Source of the DNA: Undibacterium sp.
Lineage (GTDB): Bacteria > Pseudomonadota > Gammaproteobacteria > Burkholderiales > Burkholderiaceae_D
Length of the DNA stretch: 64,000 nucleotides
Direction of reading: 5' to 3'
Assembly (NCBI GenBank): GCA_030645915.1
Contig: JAUSNO010000036.1
Coordinates: forward strand, 21,562 to 85,561
Below the pieces are notes generated by a model. That model did not search any database. It worked only from the letters and a program-made list of their open reading frames with translations, and was not told the DNA's origin. Shown here piece by piece: positions 46,090 to 57,114 of the stretch (position 1 is the first letter of the stretch; each line of letters starts with the position of its first letter). Both the position numbers and the translations under genes were made by a program.

Positions 46090-47898
46090 TTATTTGCTTT
46101 CAACCTGACTCAACGATCGCAGGAATTTTTCAGCATTCTGATAGCCTATTACCCTGCCGCCAACTATTTCTTGGCCTTGCCTATCAAAAAAAATAATGCC
46201 GGGAGGGCCGAATAAACCAAACCGCTTCAGCAAGGCTTTATCGTCGATATTATTTGCGGTAACATCCACTTGCAAGAGCAGCATTTTTTCAAGTGAGCGT
46301 TTTACCTGAGGCTCACTAAATGTCAATTTTTCCATCTCTTTACACGACACACACCAATCAGCATAAAAATCGAGCATGACATGCTTGCCTTTTGATTGCG
46401 CGATTGTGGCATCCAGTTCCGCTGTGGTTTTAATCCGTATAAATGTCACTCCATGCACCTGATTTCCCAACAAATGTGCCAGCGGTGCGTACACATCCCT
46501 ACCTCCGGTAGAGACGCCAATAAACTGTACCAAGCCGAGCGCAGCTAGCAACACTGCGAAAATTTTCGAACTCAAGCCACCCCGATGAACAAATAATTGA
46601 TAAATCGCATAAGCAAGAAGCAATACAGCCCAGCATAGCATTTGCGTCCAAGCAGGAATGACTGGCGAGACCATCCACAACGCCATCGCCAGCATAAGCA
46701 CGCCAAAGAAACGTTTAATTGCCTCCATCCATGCTCCAGCCCTTGGCAGCAAGCTACCCGCCGAAACGCCGACCAAAAGTAAAGGAACGCTCATTCCCAT
46801 TGCCATCGAAAATAAAGCGGAACCACCGACAACCACATCGCGCGTCTGACTGATGTACACCAAAGCACCAGCCAAAGGTGCTGCAACGCAAGGGCCGACG
46901 ATTAGTGCAGAAATCGCGCCCATCAAAAAAACACCAATTAACTTTCCATTCCGCTGGCTCTCAGAAGCCACGGTCAATTTACTCTGCAATATGCCCGGCA
47001 TCTGCAATTGATAAACGCCAAACATCGAAAGCGACAAGACAATCATCAGGAACGCGAATGCACCCAATACCCAAGGATTCTGTAAAGTTGCGGCCAAGCC
47101 CTCCCCAACTAAACCCGCCGCTACGCCCAAAGTGGTATAGACCAAGGCCATACCAAGCGCATAACTGAGTGACAAGATAAATCCCCGGCTGCGCTTGATA
47201 CCGGCACCTTCACCGACGATAATAAAAGACAGAATTGGCACCATTGGCAAGACACATGGTGTGAAGGACAAACCTAATCCAAGCAAGAAGAATAAAGGCA
47301 AGATTATGATCAATTTCCCGCTTTTCAATGCATAAGCAATGCCATGGGTTTCGGCATCGGGCGCTATCTCAGCCGAAGCCATGTTATCAGGCAAAGACAA
47401 AGGACTCGCGGATGCGGTCATTGAAGAGCTGCTACCAATTGAAAGTCTGATCGGTGTTTCCATCGGCGGATAACACAGACCCAAATCTGCACAACCCTGA
47501 CGCCCGACATTCAAAGTAAAGTCGCTGGCGGACTGCACCGGAATTCTGACGATCAAACTGTTGCGGTAAGTCTCGACTTCCTTCTGAAAGGTTTCATCGA
47601 ATTTCACTTTACCTCTAGGTAAATCAGCAATTCCGAGCTTCGCCTCAGCAGATTCAAACTTCAGGCGTTCGCGATAGAGATAATATCCATCCGCTATGAC
47701 GAAATGCACTTCAGCTAACCCGGGCTCTATCATTTTTGCAGAGATTTTAAACGCCACTTCCGGATCAAGAAAGTCCTCCGCCGAAATGATCTGTGAGAAC
47801 ACGATTATCAAAATAGTACCTAAGGCAAGCGATATTTTTCTAGGACCAAGTACTAAAAATGAACTGAGATTCTTGTAAATGTTATTCATTACCTTCAT
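46090..47898 (-). CDS. dsbD: Thiol:disulfide interchange protein DsbD
   Basis: 602 residues. A signal sequence is followed by the periplasmic alpha domain with its cysteine pair (CADLGLCYPP), eight membrane helices with the buried pair (GFTPCVLPMVP and GPCVAAPLAGA), and the C-terminal thioredoxin-like gamma domain with DWCVSCK (about 516-520). It carries electrons from cytoplasmic thioredoxin to the periplasm for DsbC and for apocytochrome thiols. That fits the nearby System II genes. ATGs at 47898 and 47889 are both possible. Confidence 0.95.
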   Translation of the reverse strand: MKVMNNIYKNLSSFLVLGPRKISLALGTILIIVFSQIISAEDFLDPEVAFKISAKMIEPGLAEVHFVIADGYYLYRERLKFESAEAKLGIADLPRGKVKFDETFQKEVETYRNSLIVRIPVQSASDFTLNVGRQGCADLGLCYPPMETPIRLSIGSSSSMTASASPLSLPDNMASAEIAPDAETHGIAYALKSGKLIIILPLFFLLGLGLSFTPCVLPMVPILSFIIVGEGAGIKRSRGFILSLSYALGMALVYTTLGVAAGLVGEGLAATLQNPWVLGAFAFLMIVLSLSMFGVYQLQMPGILQSKLTVASESQRNGKLIGVFLMGAISALIVGPCVAAPLAGALVYISQTRDVVVGGSALFSMAMGMSVPLLLVGVSAGSLLPRAGAWMEAIKRFFGVLMLAMALWMVSPVIPAWTQMLCWAVLLLAYAIYQLFVHRGGLSSKIFAVLLAALGLVQFIGVSTGGRDVYAPLAHLLGNQVHGVTFIRIKTTAELDATIAQSKGKHVMLDFYADWCVSCKEMEKLTFSEPQVKRSLEKMLLLQVDVTANNIDDKALLKRFGLFGPPGIIFFDRQGQEIVGGRVIGYQNAEKFLRSLSQVESK

Positions 47899-47944
47899 AT
47901 TCCATTCGTTACAGCCAATTTAGCTGAGCAGAAAACCATAACAG

Positions 47945-47982
47945 AAAAAACAAAAGGCCGCTCAGGAGATACTGAACGGCCC
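47945..47982 (-). terminator. Terminator of the alpha operon (behind rplQ)
   Basis: Minus strand GGCCGTTCAG-TATCT-CTGAGCGGCC with one G-T pair (47956-47982), then TTTTGTTTTTT. It marks the end of the ribosomal protein block. Confidence 0.88.
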
Positions 47983-48012
47983 TTCTTTTGCAGAGAAACT
48001 CTCTACAATAAA

Positions 48013-48408
48013 TTATTCTGCAACTGGCGCGTCGGCTGCGTCGGTGATTTCTGGACGATCCATCAATTCAACATAAGCCATAGGTGCGTTGTCACCAACG
48101 CGGAAACCCATTTTCAAAATACGCAGGTAACCGCCGTTACGATTTGCATAACGTGGACCCAATTCAGCAAACAGTTTCAATACCATTTCGCGATCGCGCA
48201 AACGGGAAAAAGCCAAACGCTTGTTTGCCAATGTGTCTGTTTTACCCAAAGTCAGAATTGGCTCGATAACACGGCGCAGTTCTTTTGCCTTTGGTAAAGT
48301 TGTTTTAATAGCTTCGTGACGCAGCAACGATACTGTCATGTTGCGCAGCATAGCCAAGCGATGGGAAGATGTACGATTTAGCTTACGTAAGCCGTGACGA
48401 TGACGCAT
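48013..48408 (-). CDS. rplQ: 50S ribosomal protein L17
   Basis: 131 residues. [20 protein letters not shown] is the invariant start, and the [47 protein letters not shown] end is complete. It has a short acidic/alanine tail (DAADAPVAE) as in other Burkholderiales. It is last in the alpha operon, with ribosome site AAAGGAAA. Confidence 0.98.
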   Translation of the reverse strand: MRHRHGLRKLNRTSSHRLAMLRNMTVSLLRHEAIKTTLPKAKELRRVIEPILTLGKTDTLANKRLAFSRLRDREMVLKLFAELGPRYANRNGGYLRILKMGFRVGDNAPMAYVELMDRPEITDAADAPVAE

Positions 48409-48493
48409 GATATTTCCTTTTAAAATTTAAAAAATTCCAGCTCTTCTATCACCATGAGTTATGGCGCGGGCCGGTAAAACTAGGCACTTCAAC

Positions 48494-48515
48494 TCCGGTC
48501 GGCAACGCCAACCGG
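48494..48515 (-). other. Hairpin between rpoA and rplQ
   Basis: CCGGTTGGC-GTT-GCCGACCGG on the minus strand, nine pairs with one G-T, no T tract. It is possibly an RNA processing or pausing site that sets the rplQ level. Confidence 0.5.
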
Positions 48516-48532
48516 ACTACAACAAAAACAAA

Positions 48533-49510
48533 TTACTTCTCCAAGCCAGCTGGCGGCCAGTTTTCCAACTTCATGCCAAGCGACAAGCCACGGGAAGCGA
48601 GCACTTCTTTGATTTCATTCAGAGATTTGCGACCCAGATTTGGTGTCTTCAACAGCTCATTTTCGCTACGCTGGATCAAATCACCAATGTAATAAATATT
48701 TTCTGCTTTCAGGCAGTTTGCTGAACGTACTGTCAACTCCAAATCATCAACTGGACGCAACAACACTGGATCAACCGCAGGTGCACGTGATGGCGCTTCT
48801 GCAGCGGCTTCAGTACCTTCCAGAGCAGCAAATACATTCAACTGATCCACTAGAACGCGAGCAGATTGGCGAATCGCTTCTTCCGGAGAAATCACACCGT
48901 TAGTTTCGATATTGATGATCAGCTTATCCAAATCCGTACGCTGTTCTACACGCGCAGACTCTACGGAATACGACACGCGACGCACAGGTGAGAATGAAGC
49001 ATCAAGGATGATACGGCCAATAGTTTTGTTCGCATCTTCAGACAAACGACGAACGTTACCAGGTACGTAACCACGGCCTTTTTCAACTTTAATTTGCATA
49101 TCCAATTTGCCGCCAGCGGTCAAATTGGCGATAACGTGATCTGGGTTAATCAGTTCTACGTCATGCGGCAAATCGATGTCAGAAGCCAAAACAGCGCCTT
49201 CTCCATCTTTCTTTAATGTCAGCGTCACTTCATCACGATTATGCAACTTGAAAACAACGCCTTTCAAGTTAAGCAAAATATCAACAACGTCTTCCTGAAC
49301 ACCGTCAAGAGTGGAGTACTCATGAACAACACCGGCAATAGTCACTTCAGTTGGCGCATAGCCGACCATGGAGGACAACAGAACGCGGCGCAGTGAATTG
49401 CCCAAGGTATGGCCAAAACCACGCTCAAACGGCTCCATGACAACTTTTGCATGGCCTGCGCCTAGCATTTCAACGTCGATAATACGTGGTTTAAACAGAT
49501 TGTTTTGCAT
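48533..49510 (-). CDS. rpoA: RNA polymerase alpha subunit
   Basis: 325 residues. The N-terminal domain for assembly ([32 protein letters not shown]) is joined by an Ala/Pro linker (about 235-250) to the C-terminal domain that contacts UP elements and activators ([48 protein letters not shown]). Ribosome site AAGGA. A strong terminator separates it from rpsD, so it may depend on its own promoter or on readthrough. Confidence 0.98.
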   Translation of the reverse strand: MQNNLFKPRIIDVEMLGAGHAKVVMEPFERGFGHTLGNSLRRVLLSSMVGYAPTEVTIAGVVHEYSTLDGVQEDVVDILLNLKGVVFKLHNRDEVTLTLKKDGEGAVLASDIDLPHDVELINPDHVIANLTAGGKLDMQIKVEKGRGYVPGNVRRLSEDANKTIGRIILDASFSPVRRVSYSVESARVEQRTDLDKLIINIETNGVISPEEAIRQSARVLVDQLNVFAALEGTEAAAEAPSRAPAVDPVLLRPVDDLELTVRSANCLKAENIYYIGDLIQRSENELLKTPNLGRKSLNEIKEVLASRGLSLGMKLENWPPAGLEK

Positions 49511-49565
49511 GAAATGTCCTTTTCAATACCCTCGGTTCATTACACCGATAAGGCTGATGGCATTA

Positions 49566-49599
49566 AAGAAAAAAGCCTGCCTGTCTATGACAGGCAGGC
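49566..49599 (-). terminator. Strong intrinsic terminator between rpsD and rpoA
   Basis: Minus strand GCCTGCCTGTC-ATA-GACAGGCAGGC (perfect 11-bp GC-rich stem, 49575-49599), then TTTTTTCTT. It begins 16 bp behind the rpsD stop. Confidence 0.9.
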
Positions 49600-49614
49600 G
49601 AGGAAAACTAACTA

Positions 49615-50238
49615 TTAACGTGAATACAATTCAACGATAAGCGATTCGTTGACGTCGTGAGCGATGTCGCTACGATCTGGCATGGACTTAAAAGTGCCTT
49701 CCATTTTCTTGGAATCAACTGCAACCCAAGATGGCATGCCGATTTGTTCAGCCAAAGCAAGCGCTTCAACGATACGCACTTGCTTTTTCGATTTTTCACG
49801 AACAGCAACTACGTCGCCAGACTTAACTTGGTAAGAAGCGATGTTAACAACGATATTATTAACAGTAAATGCTTTATGGCTAACCAATTGACGCGCTTCA
49901 GCACGGGTAGAACCGAAACCCATACGATACGCCACGTTATCCAGACGGGACTCGAGCAATTTCAACAGTGTTTCGCCAGTATTGCCTTTTTGACGATCAG
50001 CTTCTGCGAAATAACGACGGAACTGACGCTCCAAGATGCCGTACATACGTTTCACTTTTTGTTTTTCACGCAATTGATTACCGTAGTCAGACGTACGGGC
50101 ACCTGATTTTGCGCCGTGCTGACCTGGTTTTACATCTAATTTACATTTCGAATCTAATGAACGGCGGGCGCTCTTCAGAAACAGATCCGTGCCTTCGCGA
50201 CGGGATAACTTTGCTTTTGGTCCAATATAACGTGCCAC
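49615..50238 (-). CDS. rpsD: 30S ribosomal protein S4
   Basis: 207 residues. [26 protein letters not shown] start; S4 RNA-binding domain [30 protein letters not shown]. It is a primary 16S binder and, in E. coli, the translational repressor of the alpha operon. The start codon is GTG at 50238 with AAGGAAA in front. A 188-bp gap with a hairpin lies before it. Confidence 0.98.
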   Translation of the reverse strand: MARYIGPKAKLSRREGTDLFLKSARRSLDSKCKLDVKPGQHGAKSGARTSDYGNQLREKQKVKRMYGILERQFRRYFAEADRQKGNTGETLLKLLESRLDNVAYRMGFGSTRAEARQLVSHKAFTVNNIVVNIASYQVKSGDVVAVREKSKKQVRIVEALALAEQIGMPSWVAVDSKKMEGTFKSMPDRSDIAHDVNESLIVELYSR

Positions 50239-50351
50239 AGTAATTTCCTTTTTTTAATGACGCAGAACAAGACGAATTCCTGCTGCGCTAGTCTGACCTA
50301 CGTACGACCAGACAGTGGTCTTACAAACTTCTTAAACGATCTAAATAAGAC

Positions 50352-50376
50352 AAAACCCACCAATCGAATTGGCGGG
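50352..50376 (-). terminator. Attenuator-like hairpin between rpsK and rpsD
   Basis: Minus strand CCCGCCAAT-TCG-ATTGGTGGG (one G-T pair) followed by TTTTGTCTTATTT. The T tract is broken, so partial termination seems more likely than full. Confidence 0.6.
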
Positions 50377-50426
50377 CTGTATTCTAACCTTAAAGCTGTC
50401 AGAATGCCAGAAGCTTTCGCAACTGA

Positions 50427-50831
50427 TTAAATACGACGACGCTTTGGAGGGCGGCAACCGTTATGTGGCACTGGCGTAACGTCTTGAATCAAGGATATTT
50501 TAATACCCAAATTATTCAGCGCGCGGACAGAAGACTCACGTCCTGGACCTGGTCCCTTGATACGAACTTCCAGATTCTTGATACCGCATTCAACTGCCAC
50601 TTTACCTGCAGCTTCCGCCGCAACCTGAGCTGCGAACGGAGTAGATTTACGCGAACCTTTAAAACCAGCACCACCAGCTGTTGCCCAAGACAACGCATTG
50701 CCTTGACGATCAGTGATCGTAATGATGGTGTTATTAAAAGAAGCGTGAACGTGAGCGATACCTTCAGCGACGTTCTTCTTGACTTTTTTACGAGCCCGAG
50801 CTGCGTTCGCGTTATTTTGTGCTTTTGCCAT
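50427..50831 (-). CDS. rpsK: 30S ribosomal protein S11
   Basis: 134 residues. The platform protein of the 30S subunit. [46 protein letters not shown] and the C-terminal [18 protein letters not shown] are invariant features. It follows rpsM by 30 bp. Confidence 0.98.
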   Translation of the reverse strand: MAKAQNNANAARARKKVKKNVAEGIAHVHASFNNTIITITDRQGNALSWATAGGAGFKGSRKSTPFAAQVAAEAAGKVAVECGIKNLEVRIKGPGPGRESSVRALNNLGIKISLIQDVTPVPHNGCRPPKRRRI

Positions 50832-50861
50832 AATTGTTTCCTTGAATCCAGAACTACTGGA

Positions 50862-51227
50862 TTATTTCTTCAATGATTGCGCTGCTTTACGTGGACCTTT
50901 ACGTGTACGAGCATTCGTACGCGTACGTTGACCACGGCAAGGCAAACCTTTACGATGACGCAGGCCGCGATAGCAACCTAAGTCCATTAAACGCTTGATG
51001 TTCATCGAGATTTCGCGACGTAAATCACCTTCAACGATGAATTTTGCAATTCCGTCGCGAAGCTTCTCTAATTCGTTGTCGTCCAGATCTTTAACCTTTT
51101 TATTGGTTAGAACACCGGTTGCCTGGCAGATTTTCTCTGCACGTGGGCGGCCAATACCATAGATAGCTGTTAAGCCGATTACGGTATGCTGATGATTTGG
51201 GATATTAACCCCTGCTATACGTGCCAT
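50862..51227 (-). CDS. rpsM: 30S ribosomal protein S13
   Basis: 121 residues. [26 protein letters not shown] start, then [28 protein letters not shown] in the basic C-terminal tail that contacts tRNA and the head of 16S rRNA. It is first gene of the alpha operon proper, behind rpmJ. Confidence 0.98.
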   Translation of the reverse strand: MARIAGVNIPNHQHTVIGLTAIYGIGRPRAEKICQATGVLTNKKVKDLDDNELEKLRDGIAKFIVEGDLRREISMNIKRLMDLGCYRGLRHRKGLPCRGQRTRTNARTRKGPRKAAQSLKK

Positions 51228-51254
51228 TCGTTATTCCTCGTTCAATAACGTTAA

Positions 51255-51368
51255 TTAACCTTGGCGCTGCTTATGGCGTGGTTCTGTGCATATAACACGA
51301 ACTACGCCTTTGCGCTTGATGATCTTGCAATTGCGGCAGATCCGCTTAACTGATGCGAGAACTTTCAT
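51255..51368 (-). CDS. rpmJ: 50S ribosomal protein L36
   Basis: 37 residues, [21 protein letters not shown]... ending PRHKQRQG, read directly from the minus strand. The zinc ligands C11, C14, C27 and H32 are all present, so it is the zinc-containing form. AGGAAAGAGGGC precedes the ATG. It lies between infA and rpsM. Confidence 0.97.
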   Translation of the reverse strand: MKVLASVKRICRNCKIIKRKGVVRVICTEPRHKQRQG

Positions 51369-51400
51369 TTTTGCCCTCTTTCCTTCTGGTTCATTTTAAA

Positions 51401-51619
51401 TTACTTGGTACGGAACACTATTCGCGCCCGGCTCAAATCATAAGGCGTCAATTCTACTGTCACCTTATCGCCAGGCAGAATACGAATATAATTCATTCGC
51501 ATCTTTCCAGAGATATGGCCTAGCACAACATGCCCATTTTCCAACTTAACTCTGAATGTTGCATTGGGAAGATTCTCAAGAATCTCGCCCTGCATCTGTA
51601 TAACGTCGTCTTTTGCCAT
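51401..51619 (-). CDS. infA: Translation initiation factor IF-1
   Basis: 72 residues, one OB fold. [70 protein letters not shown] is complete. It binds the 30S A site at initiation. It sits between secY and rpmJ, as usual in beta-proteobacteria. Confidence 0.98.
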   Translation of the reverse strand: MAKDDVIQMQGEILENLPNATFRVKLENGHVVLGHISGKMRMNYIRILPGDKVTVELTPYDLSRARIVFRTK

Positions 51620-51643
51620 TCGATCTGCTTTTCCTCTGGGCGA

Positions 51644-52981
51644 TTACCTAGTTGGAACTCCGCCCTTGAAATTTGCTTTACGAAGAAGCGATTCGTATTG
51701 CTGTGACATTACATAATTTTGTACTTGCGCCATGAAATCCATCGTCACCACAACGATAATCAGCAGGGAAGTACCACCAAAGTAAAACGGTACTTTCCAA
51801 TGCGAAATCAAGAACTCTGGCAACAAACAAACTGCAGTAATATACACCGCACCAGCCAAAGTCAAACGCATCAAAATCTTATCGATATAACGCGCTGTCT
51901 GGTCACCTGGACGAATACCGGGAACAAATGCTCCACTCTTCTTAAGGTTATCAGCTGTTTCCTTGCTATTGAATACGAGTGCAGTATAAAAAAAGCAAAA
52001 GAAGATAATCGCACCAGCGTACAGCAAAGCATGAATAGGTTCACCTGGCCCCATCGAGACACTAAGATCTTTCAGAAAACTAATAAACCAGCTATTGGAT
52101 GCCTCATTGCCCTTTGTAAACATGCTGGCTATCGTTGCAGGAAACAAAATAATAGAAGATGCAAAAATTGGAGGAATGACACCCGCCATATTCAACTTCA
52201 AAGGCAAATGACTACTCTGCCCCCCGTATACTTTGTTACCAACCTGTCGTTTCGCGTAATTGACCAAAATTTTTCTTTGACCACGTTCTACAAAAACGAC
52301 TACGAACGTAACGCCAGCAGCAATCAAGCATATAACTAATGCTGTGAATGGCATCATTGATCCGGTGCGAACCAACTCAAACAGCCCAGCTAACGCATTT
52401 GGCAAACCAGCCGCAATTCCTGCAAATATAATGATCGATATCCCGTTACCTAAGCCGCGTTCAGTAATCTGCTCTCCGAGCCACATCAAGAACATTGTTC
52501 CTGTAACAAGGGTAACTACTGTGGTGAACCTAAAGGCCATACCAGGATCGATTACCAATCCAGGCTGCGACTCCAAACCAAAAGCTATAAAATAAGCCTG
52601 CAGAGTCGCCAACAACAGAGTGCCATACCTAGTATATTGCGTAATTTTTCTGCGACCGGACTCTCCTTCTTTTTTAAGAGCCTCCAATTGCGGCGAAACT
52701 ATCGACATCAATTGCATAATAATTGATGCCGAAATATACGGCATAATACCAAGAGCAAATATTGTGAACCGAGATAACGCTCCCCCAGAAAACATATTAA
52801 ACATACCCAAAATACCGCCTTGGTTTTGCTTAAATAGTTGAGCTAGAGAATTCGCATCAATTCCAGGAACAGGAATATGAGCACCAATGCGATAAACAAC
52901 AAGCGCAGCAAGTAAAAACCAGAGTCTCCCCCAAGGAAATCCACTTGCGCCGCTTTTTGCCTGTTGTGGAGAAGTTGCCAA
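51644..52981 (-). CDS. secY: Protein translocase subunit SecY
   Basis: 445 residues, ten membrane helices. [18 protein letters not shown] in the first periplasmic loop, [29 protein letters not shown] at the plug/helix 2 region, and the C-terminal cytoplasmic tip [20 protein letters not shown]. It is the channel of the Sec pathway. The start codon is TTG at 52981 with GGAG in front. Confidence 0.98.
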   Translation of the reverse strand: MATSPQQAKSGASGFPWGRLWFLLAALVVYRIGAHIPVPGIDANSLAQLFKQNQGGILGMFNMFSGGALSRFTIFALGIMPYISASIIMQLMSIVSPQLEALKKEGESGRRKITQYTRYGTLLLATLQAYFIAFGLESQPGLVIDPGMAFRFTTVVTLVTGTMFLMWLGEQITERGLGNGISIIIFAGIAAGLPNALAGLFELVRTGSMMPFTALVICLIAAGVTFVVVFVERGQRKILVNYAKRQVGNKVYGGQSSHLPLKLNMAGVIPPIFASSIILFPATIASMFTKGNEASNSWFISFLKDLSVSMGPGEPIHALLYAGAIIFFCFFYTALVFNSKETADNLKKSGAFVPGIRPGDQTARYIDKILMRLTLAGAVYITAVCLLPEFLISHWKVPFYFGGTSLLIIVVVTMDFMAQVQNYVMSQQYESLLRKANFKGGVPTR

Positions 52982-53004
52982 TGTTTGCTCCTGTCTTGAC
53001 CTAA

Positions 53005-53487
53005 TTAAGCAGCTACTTTAGCAGGTAATTTCTTAACCACTGGTGCAACCACTACATCAGTCACTGAGCCGCCCGCAGCTTCGATTGCAGCTTTAGCGCC
53101 TTTAGTGGCGATCAAACCGTTCAAAGTTACTTTTTTTGTAATTGTGCCAGACATGATCACACGAACAACGCGCGCCAAAACTGAAACAACACCCGCTTGT
53201 TTTAGAGCTAGAACATCGATATCAGTCACTGGCAAATTTTCCAGATCCGTCAAACGAACTTCCGCTTTGTAAGGTGTAGCCAATGATTTAAAACCACGCT
53301 TAGGCAAGCGGCGTTGCAAAGGCATTTGACCGCCTTCGAAACCGACTTTATGAAAACCGCCTGTACGGGACTTTTGACCTTTATGACCACGACCCGATGT
53401 TTTACCTAAACCAGAACCGATACCACGACCAACACGACGTTTGTAGTGTTTTGCGCCATCAGCTGGTTGAATTGTATTTAATTCCAT
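53005..53487 (-). CDS. rplO: 50S ribosomal protein L15
   Basis: 160 residues counted from [22 protein letters not shown]; the ATG at 53487 has CGGAG in front, and the longer frame to 53526 runs into rpm[22 protein letters not shown] and [17 protein letters not shown] are diagnostic. The C-terminal half ends in an Ala/Val/Lys-rich tail. Confidence 0.97.
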   Translation of the reverse strand: MELNTIQPADGAKHYKRRVGRGIGSGLGKTSGRGHKGQKSRTGGFHKVGFEGGQMPLQRRLPKRGFKSLATPYKAEVRLTDLENLPVTDIDVLALKQAGVVSVLARVVRVIMSGTITKKVTLNGLIATKGAKAAIEAAGGSVTDVVVAPVVKKLPAKVAA

Positions 53488-53515
53488 AATTTGCTCCGAT
53501 CGCAAGCCCAGCGGC

Positions 53516-53695
53516 TTACGATACAACCTTCACAAGATACGAGACTTTATTGATCATGCCGCGCACGGATGGCGTGTCTTGCAATTCAGAAACTGAATTA
53601 ATACGACGCAAACCCAAACCGCGAACGGTAGCACGATGAGACTCACGAGTCCCGATCAAGCCTTTGACCAAAGTTACTTTTACTGTCTTTGTCAT
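53516..53695 (-). CDS. rpmD: 50S ribosomal protein L30
   Basis: 59 residues from [28 protein letters not shown] is the ribosome site and excludes the GTG at 53704 as the likely start. [36 protein letters not shown] is complete. Confidence 0.96.
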   Translation of the reverse strand: MTKTVKVTLVKGLIGTRESHRATVRGLGLRRINSVSELQDTPSVRGMINKVSYLVKVVS

Positions 53696-53705
53696 TTCGC
53701 TCACC

Positions 53706-54224
53706 TTAGCCCAGAATTTCTTCTAGGGATTTGCCGCGTTTTGCGGCAATTTCCGAAGCAGTACTCATTTTGGACAAACCGTCCAAAGTAGCACGAACCA
53801 TATTGTAAGGATTGGTAGAACCGTTGGATTTAGCAACGACATTTACCACGCCTAAAACTTCAAAAATCGCGCGCATTGGACCGCCAGCAATAACACCGGT
53901 ACCCTCTTTTGCTGGCATCATCATAACTTTCGATGCGCCATGCTGACCAGTAACGGCGTGTTGCAAAGTGCCATTCTTGAGAGTTACTTTAATCATCTTG
54001 CGACGCGCTTCTTCCATCGCTTTTTGTACGGCAACAGGAACCTCTTTCGATTTCCCTTTGCCCATACCAATGCGACCATCTCCATCACCAACGACTGTCA
54101 GCGCTGCGAAGCCCATGATACGACCACCCTTAACCACTTTGGTTACACGGTTAATCGCGATCATTTTTTCGCGCATGCCGTCATCTGGTTTATCAGATGC
54201 CATTTTCGCTTGCATTTTTGCCAT
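53706..54224 (-). CDS. rpsE: 30S ribosomal protein S5
   Basis: 172 residues. The S5 double-stranded RNA-binding domain ([46 protein letters not shown]) and the C-terminal [26 protein letters not shown] are complete. It acts in decoding accuracy and mRNA unwinding at the entry site. Confidence 0.98.
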   Translation of the reverse strand: MAKMQAKMASDKPDDGMREKMIAINRVTKVVKGGRIMGFAALTVVGDGDGRIGMGKGKSKEVPVAVQKAMEEARRKMIKVTLKNGTLQHAVTGQHGASKVMMMPAKEGTGVIAGGPMRAIFEVLGVVNVVAKSNGSTNPYNMVRATLDGLSKMSTASEIAAKRGKSLEEILG

Positions 54225-54236
54225 GACGAATTTTCC

Positions 54237-54599
54237 TTAGAACTTCAGGCCAGCTTCACGCGCAGCTTCCGCTAACGCCTTGACGCGACCATGGTAACGA
54301 AAACCGGAGCGATCAAACGCGACTTCGGTAATCCCTGCTTTCAACGCTTTCTCTGCAACACGCTTTCCAACCAATGTGGCCGCTGCTGCATTACCACCAT
54401 TGCTGGATGCCGAAGCCAATTCCGCGCGAACCTCTGCCTCTAGCGTAGAAGCCGATGCTAAAACCTTAGCATCAGAATCAATAATACTCGCGTAGATATG
54501 CTGATTCGTACGATGAACCGCCAAGCGAGTCACCTTGAGTTCTGCGATCTTGGCACGGGTTTGAGTCGCGCGGCGCAGACGTGATTGTTTCTTATCCAT
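54237..54599 (-). CDS. rplR: 50S ribosomal protein L18
   Basis: 120 residues from [21 protein letters not shown], with AGGGG in front; the TTG at 54605 is rejected. [43 protein letters not shown] is the conserved 5S rRNA-binding end. Confidence 0.97.
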   Translation of the reverse strand: MDKKQSRLRRATQTRAKIAELKVTRLAVHRTNQHIYASIIDSDAKVLASASTLEAEVRAELASASSNGGNAAAATLVGKRVAEKALKAGITEVAFDRSGFRYHGRVKALAEAAREAGLKF

Positions 54600-54611
54600 C
54601 GTCAACCCCTA

Positions 54612-55145
54612 TTACTTCTTCTTGGTTTCTTTGATCACAACCACTTCGTCCGAATAACGAACGCCCTTGCCCTTATAAGGCTCAGGTTTGCGGTATGCAC
54701 GGATTTCAGCTGCCACTTGACCAACAACCTGCTTATTAATTCCCTTGATGAGAATTTCAGTAGGTGTTGCTGTTACACACGTAACGCCTTCTGGCATTTG
54801 GTGTACGCAAGGGTGCGAAAAGCCCAGAGACAAATTCAACTTATCTCCTTGTGCTTGTGCTTTATATCCAACGCCGACCAAGTTCAATTTTCTTTCGTAG
54901 CCTTTGGTAACGCCAACAACCATGTTATTAACTAGTGCACGTAATGTACCAGTCATAGCATTTGCTTCGCGTCCGTCATTAGCCGGAGAAAAATTTAGAG
55001 TACCGCTGTCGTTTGCGACTGTCACCAAGCCATTAAGACTTTGTGTCAACACGCCCATTGGGCCTTTTACTGTTACCTGTGCTGCCGAGATTGCAACTTC
55101 TGCACCTGCTGGCAACACGATTGGCATTTTACCTACTCGAGACAT
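54612..55145 (-). CDS. rplF: 50S ribosomal protein L6
   Basis: 177 residues from [17 protein letters not shown]; the longer frame to 55190 overlaps rpsH and is rejected. Two L6 domains; the C-terminal motif [26 protein letters not shown] is the 23S-binding signature. Confidence 0.97.
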   Translation of the reverse strand: MSRVGKMPIVLPAGAEVAISAAQVTVKGPMGVLTQSLNGLVTVANDSGTLNFSPANDGREANAMTGTLRALVNNMVVGVTKGYERKLNLVGVGYKAQAQGDKLNLSLGFSHPCVHQMPEGVTCVTATPTEILIKGINKQVVGQVAAEIRAYRKPEPYKGKGVRYSDEVVVIKETKKK

Positions 55146-55155
55146 CTTGTGCTCC

Positions 55156-55551
55156 TTAGGCGACGTAGCAAATAACTTCGCCACCGACACCGGTTGCGCG
55201 CGCTTTGCGGTCAGTCATTACGCCCTTAGGTGTGGACACAATCGCCACGCCTAAACCGTTCATCACGCTTGGAATTTCGTCTTTACCTTTGTAAATACGA
55301 AGACCTGGGCGAGAAACACGCTCCAAACGTTCAATAACAGGACGCCCTGCATAATATTTCAAACCGATTTTCAATTCAGATTTCCCAGCAGCTTCCGTCA
55401 CTGCGAAATCCTCAATGTAGCCTTCGTCCTTAAGTACAACTGCAATCGCAATTTTAACTTTTGAGGACGGCATCGCAACGGCAGTTTTTTGAACTACTTG
55501 CGCATTACGGATGCGGGTCAGCATATCGGCGATAGGATCGCTCATACTCAT
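55156..55551 (-). CDS. rpsH: 30S ribosomal protein S8
   Basis: 131 residues. [18 protein letters not shown] start and the C-terminal [17 protein letters not shown] are typical. It is a central-domain 16S binder and, in E. coli, the repressor of the spc operon through a site at the rplE start; I did not see a clear equivalent here. Confidence 0.98.
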   Translation of the reverse strand: MSMSDPIADMLTRIRNAQVVQKTAVAMPSSKVKIAIAVVLKDEGYIEDFAVTEAAGKSELKIGLKYYAGRPVIERLERVSRPGLRIYKGKDEIPSVMNGLGVAIVSTPKGVMTDRKARATGVGGEVICYVA

Positions 55552-55564
55552 TGATATTCTCCTA

Positions 55565-55870
55565 TTACCAGCTGGCTTTAGTCATACCCGGAATCTCACC
55601 ACGCATGGCGAATTCACGGAGTTTAATACGGCCCAAACCAAACTTACGGAATGTGCCACGTGGGCGACCTGTCAATGCGCAACGATTGCGCTGACGAGTC
55701 GGATTAGAGTTACGTGGCAATGCCTGCAACTTCAGACGAGCTAAATAACGCTCCTCTTCAGTCTTTGATTGGTCGTCAATGACGACCTTCAATTCGGCGC
55801 GTTTACCAGCGAATTTCTTCACTAAGTCAGCACGCTTTTGCTCACGATTAATCAGTGCCAATTTTGCCAT
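55565..55870 (-). CDS. rpsN: 30S ribosomal protein S14
   Basis: 101 residues, the long zinc-free form (no CxxC pairs). [54 protein letters not shown] is complete. It belongs to the 30S head. Confidence 0.98.
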   Translation of the reverse strand: MAKLALINREQKRADLVKKFAGKRAELKVVIDDQSKTEEERYLARLKLQALPRNSNPTRQRNRCALTGRPRGTFRKFGLGRIKLREFAMRGEIPGMTKASW

Positions 55871-55877
55871 GGCGACC

Positions 55878-56417
55878 TCAGTTTCTGAACGGAAATTTAA
55901 ATGCGGCGAGAAGCGCTTTTGCTTCTTCGTCGGTCTTTGCTGTCGTAGTAATACTAATATTCATACCACGCAACACGTCAATCTTGTCGTACTCGATTTC
56001 AGGGAAAATGATCTGTTCCTTGACACCGATATTATAATTACCACGACCATCAAACGCACGACCAGACACACCACGGAAGTCACGTACACGCGGCAAAGCC
56101 ACGGTTACAAAACGGTCCAGGAATTCATACATCTGAGCGCCACGCAAAGTCACCATACAACCAATTGGATAACCTTCACGAATTTTGAAACCAGCAATCG
56201 CCTTGCGCGCCTTAGTGACGACAGGTTTTTGACCAGCAATTTTCGTCAAATCACCAACTGCATGCTCAATGATTTTCTTGTCGGCGATAGCCTCGGACAA
56301 ACCCATATTCAGGGTTATCTTCAAAAGACGAGGCACTTCCATTGGAGACTTGTACGAAAATTTCGCAGTCAGATCACCAACAACTTTTTCTTTATAAAAT
56401 GCTTGTAAACGGGCCAT
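55878..56417 (-). CDS. rplE: 50S ribosomal protein L5
   Basis: 179 residues. [20 protein letters not shown] start; [43 protein letters not shown] and [24 protein letters not shown] are all present. It binds 5S rRNA and contacts tRNA at the P site. Confidence 0.98.
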   Translation of the reverse strand: MARLQAFYKEKVVGDLTAKFSYKSPMEVPRLLKITLNMGLSEAIADKKIIEHAVGDLTKIAGQKPVVTKARKAIAGFKIREGYPIGCMVTLRGAQMYEFLDRFVTVALPRVRDFRGVSGRAFDGRGNYNIGVKEQIIFPEIEYDKIDVLRGMNISITTTAKTDEEAKALLAAFKFPFRN

Positions 56418-56421
56418 GACT

Positions 56422-56736
56422 TTATGCCTTCACAACTTCGCCAGTTGACTTATAGACGCGGACTTTCTTACCATCCACGACCTTAAAGCCAACACGGTCT
56501 GCCTTACCAGATGCTGCGTTAAACAACGCCACATTTGATATATGTATCGGCATCACTTTATCAACGATGCCACCAACTGCGCCAGTCATCGGGTTGGGCT
56601 TTGTCGCTTTTTTTGCGATATTTACGCCTGCAACGACAAGGTAATTTGCGTCAACGCATTGCTGCACTTGACCACGTTTACCTGCATCTTTACCCGTCAA
56701 GACGATGACTTCGTCATTTTTACGAATCTTATTCAT
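56422..56736 (-). CDS. rplX: 50S ribosomal protein L24
   Basis: 104 residues. The KOW motif [24 protein letters not shown] and the family words [31 protein letters not shown] are present. It starts 50S assembly. It lies 9 bp behind rplN. Confidence 0.98.
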   Translation of the reverse strand: MNKIRKNDEVIVLTGKDAGKRGQVQQCVDANYLVVAGVNIAKKATKPNPMTGAVGGIVDKVMPIHISNVALFNAASGKADRVGFKVVDGKKVRVYKSTGEVVKA

Positions 56737-56745
56737 CAGAACCCC

Positions 56746-57114
56746 TTACAGCACTTCAGGAGCAAGCGAAACGATTTTCATGAAACGCTCAGTACGCAGT
56801 TCACGCGTTACTGGGCCGAAAATACGAGTCCCGATTGGCTCAAGTTTTGCATTCAACAACACCGCAGCATTAGTATCAAACTTAACTAACGAGCCATCTT
56901 GACGACGAACACCCTTAGCAGTCCTCACAACTACAGCATTGTAAATTTCACCTTTTTTTACACGACCGCGAGGAGCAGCAGACTTTACAGTGACTTTAAT
57001 GACATCACCAATCCCTGCATAACGACGCTTAGAGCCACCCAACACTTTAATGCACAAAACTTCGCGCGCACCAGTATTGTCAGCCACTTCTAGCCGGCTT
57101 TCTGTTTGAATCAT
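56746..57114 (-). CDS. rplN: 50S ribosomal protein L14
   Basis: 122 residues. [48 protein letters not shown] and [11 protein letters not shown] are invariant. It is the first gene of the spc-type section. A 248-bp non-coding gap lies before it. Confidence 0.98.
   Translation of the reverse strand: MIQTESRLEVADNTGAREVLCIKVLGGSKRRYAGIGDVIKVTVKSAAPRGRVKKGEIYNAVVVRTAKGVRRQDGSLVKFDTNAAVLLNAKLEPIGTRIFGPVTRELRTERFMKIVSLAPEVL

Noticed and set aside
51719..52339. 206-codon plus-strand frame inside secY
   Set aside because: Shadow of secY with no ribosome site or recognisable domain.
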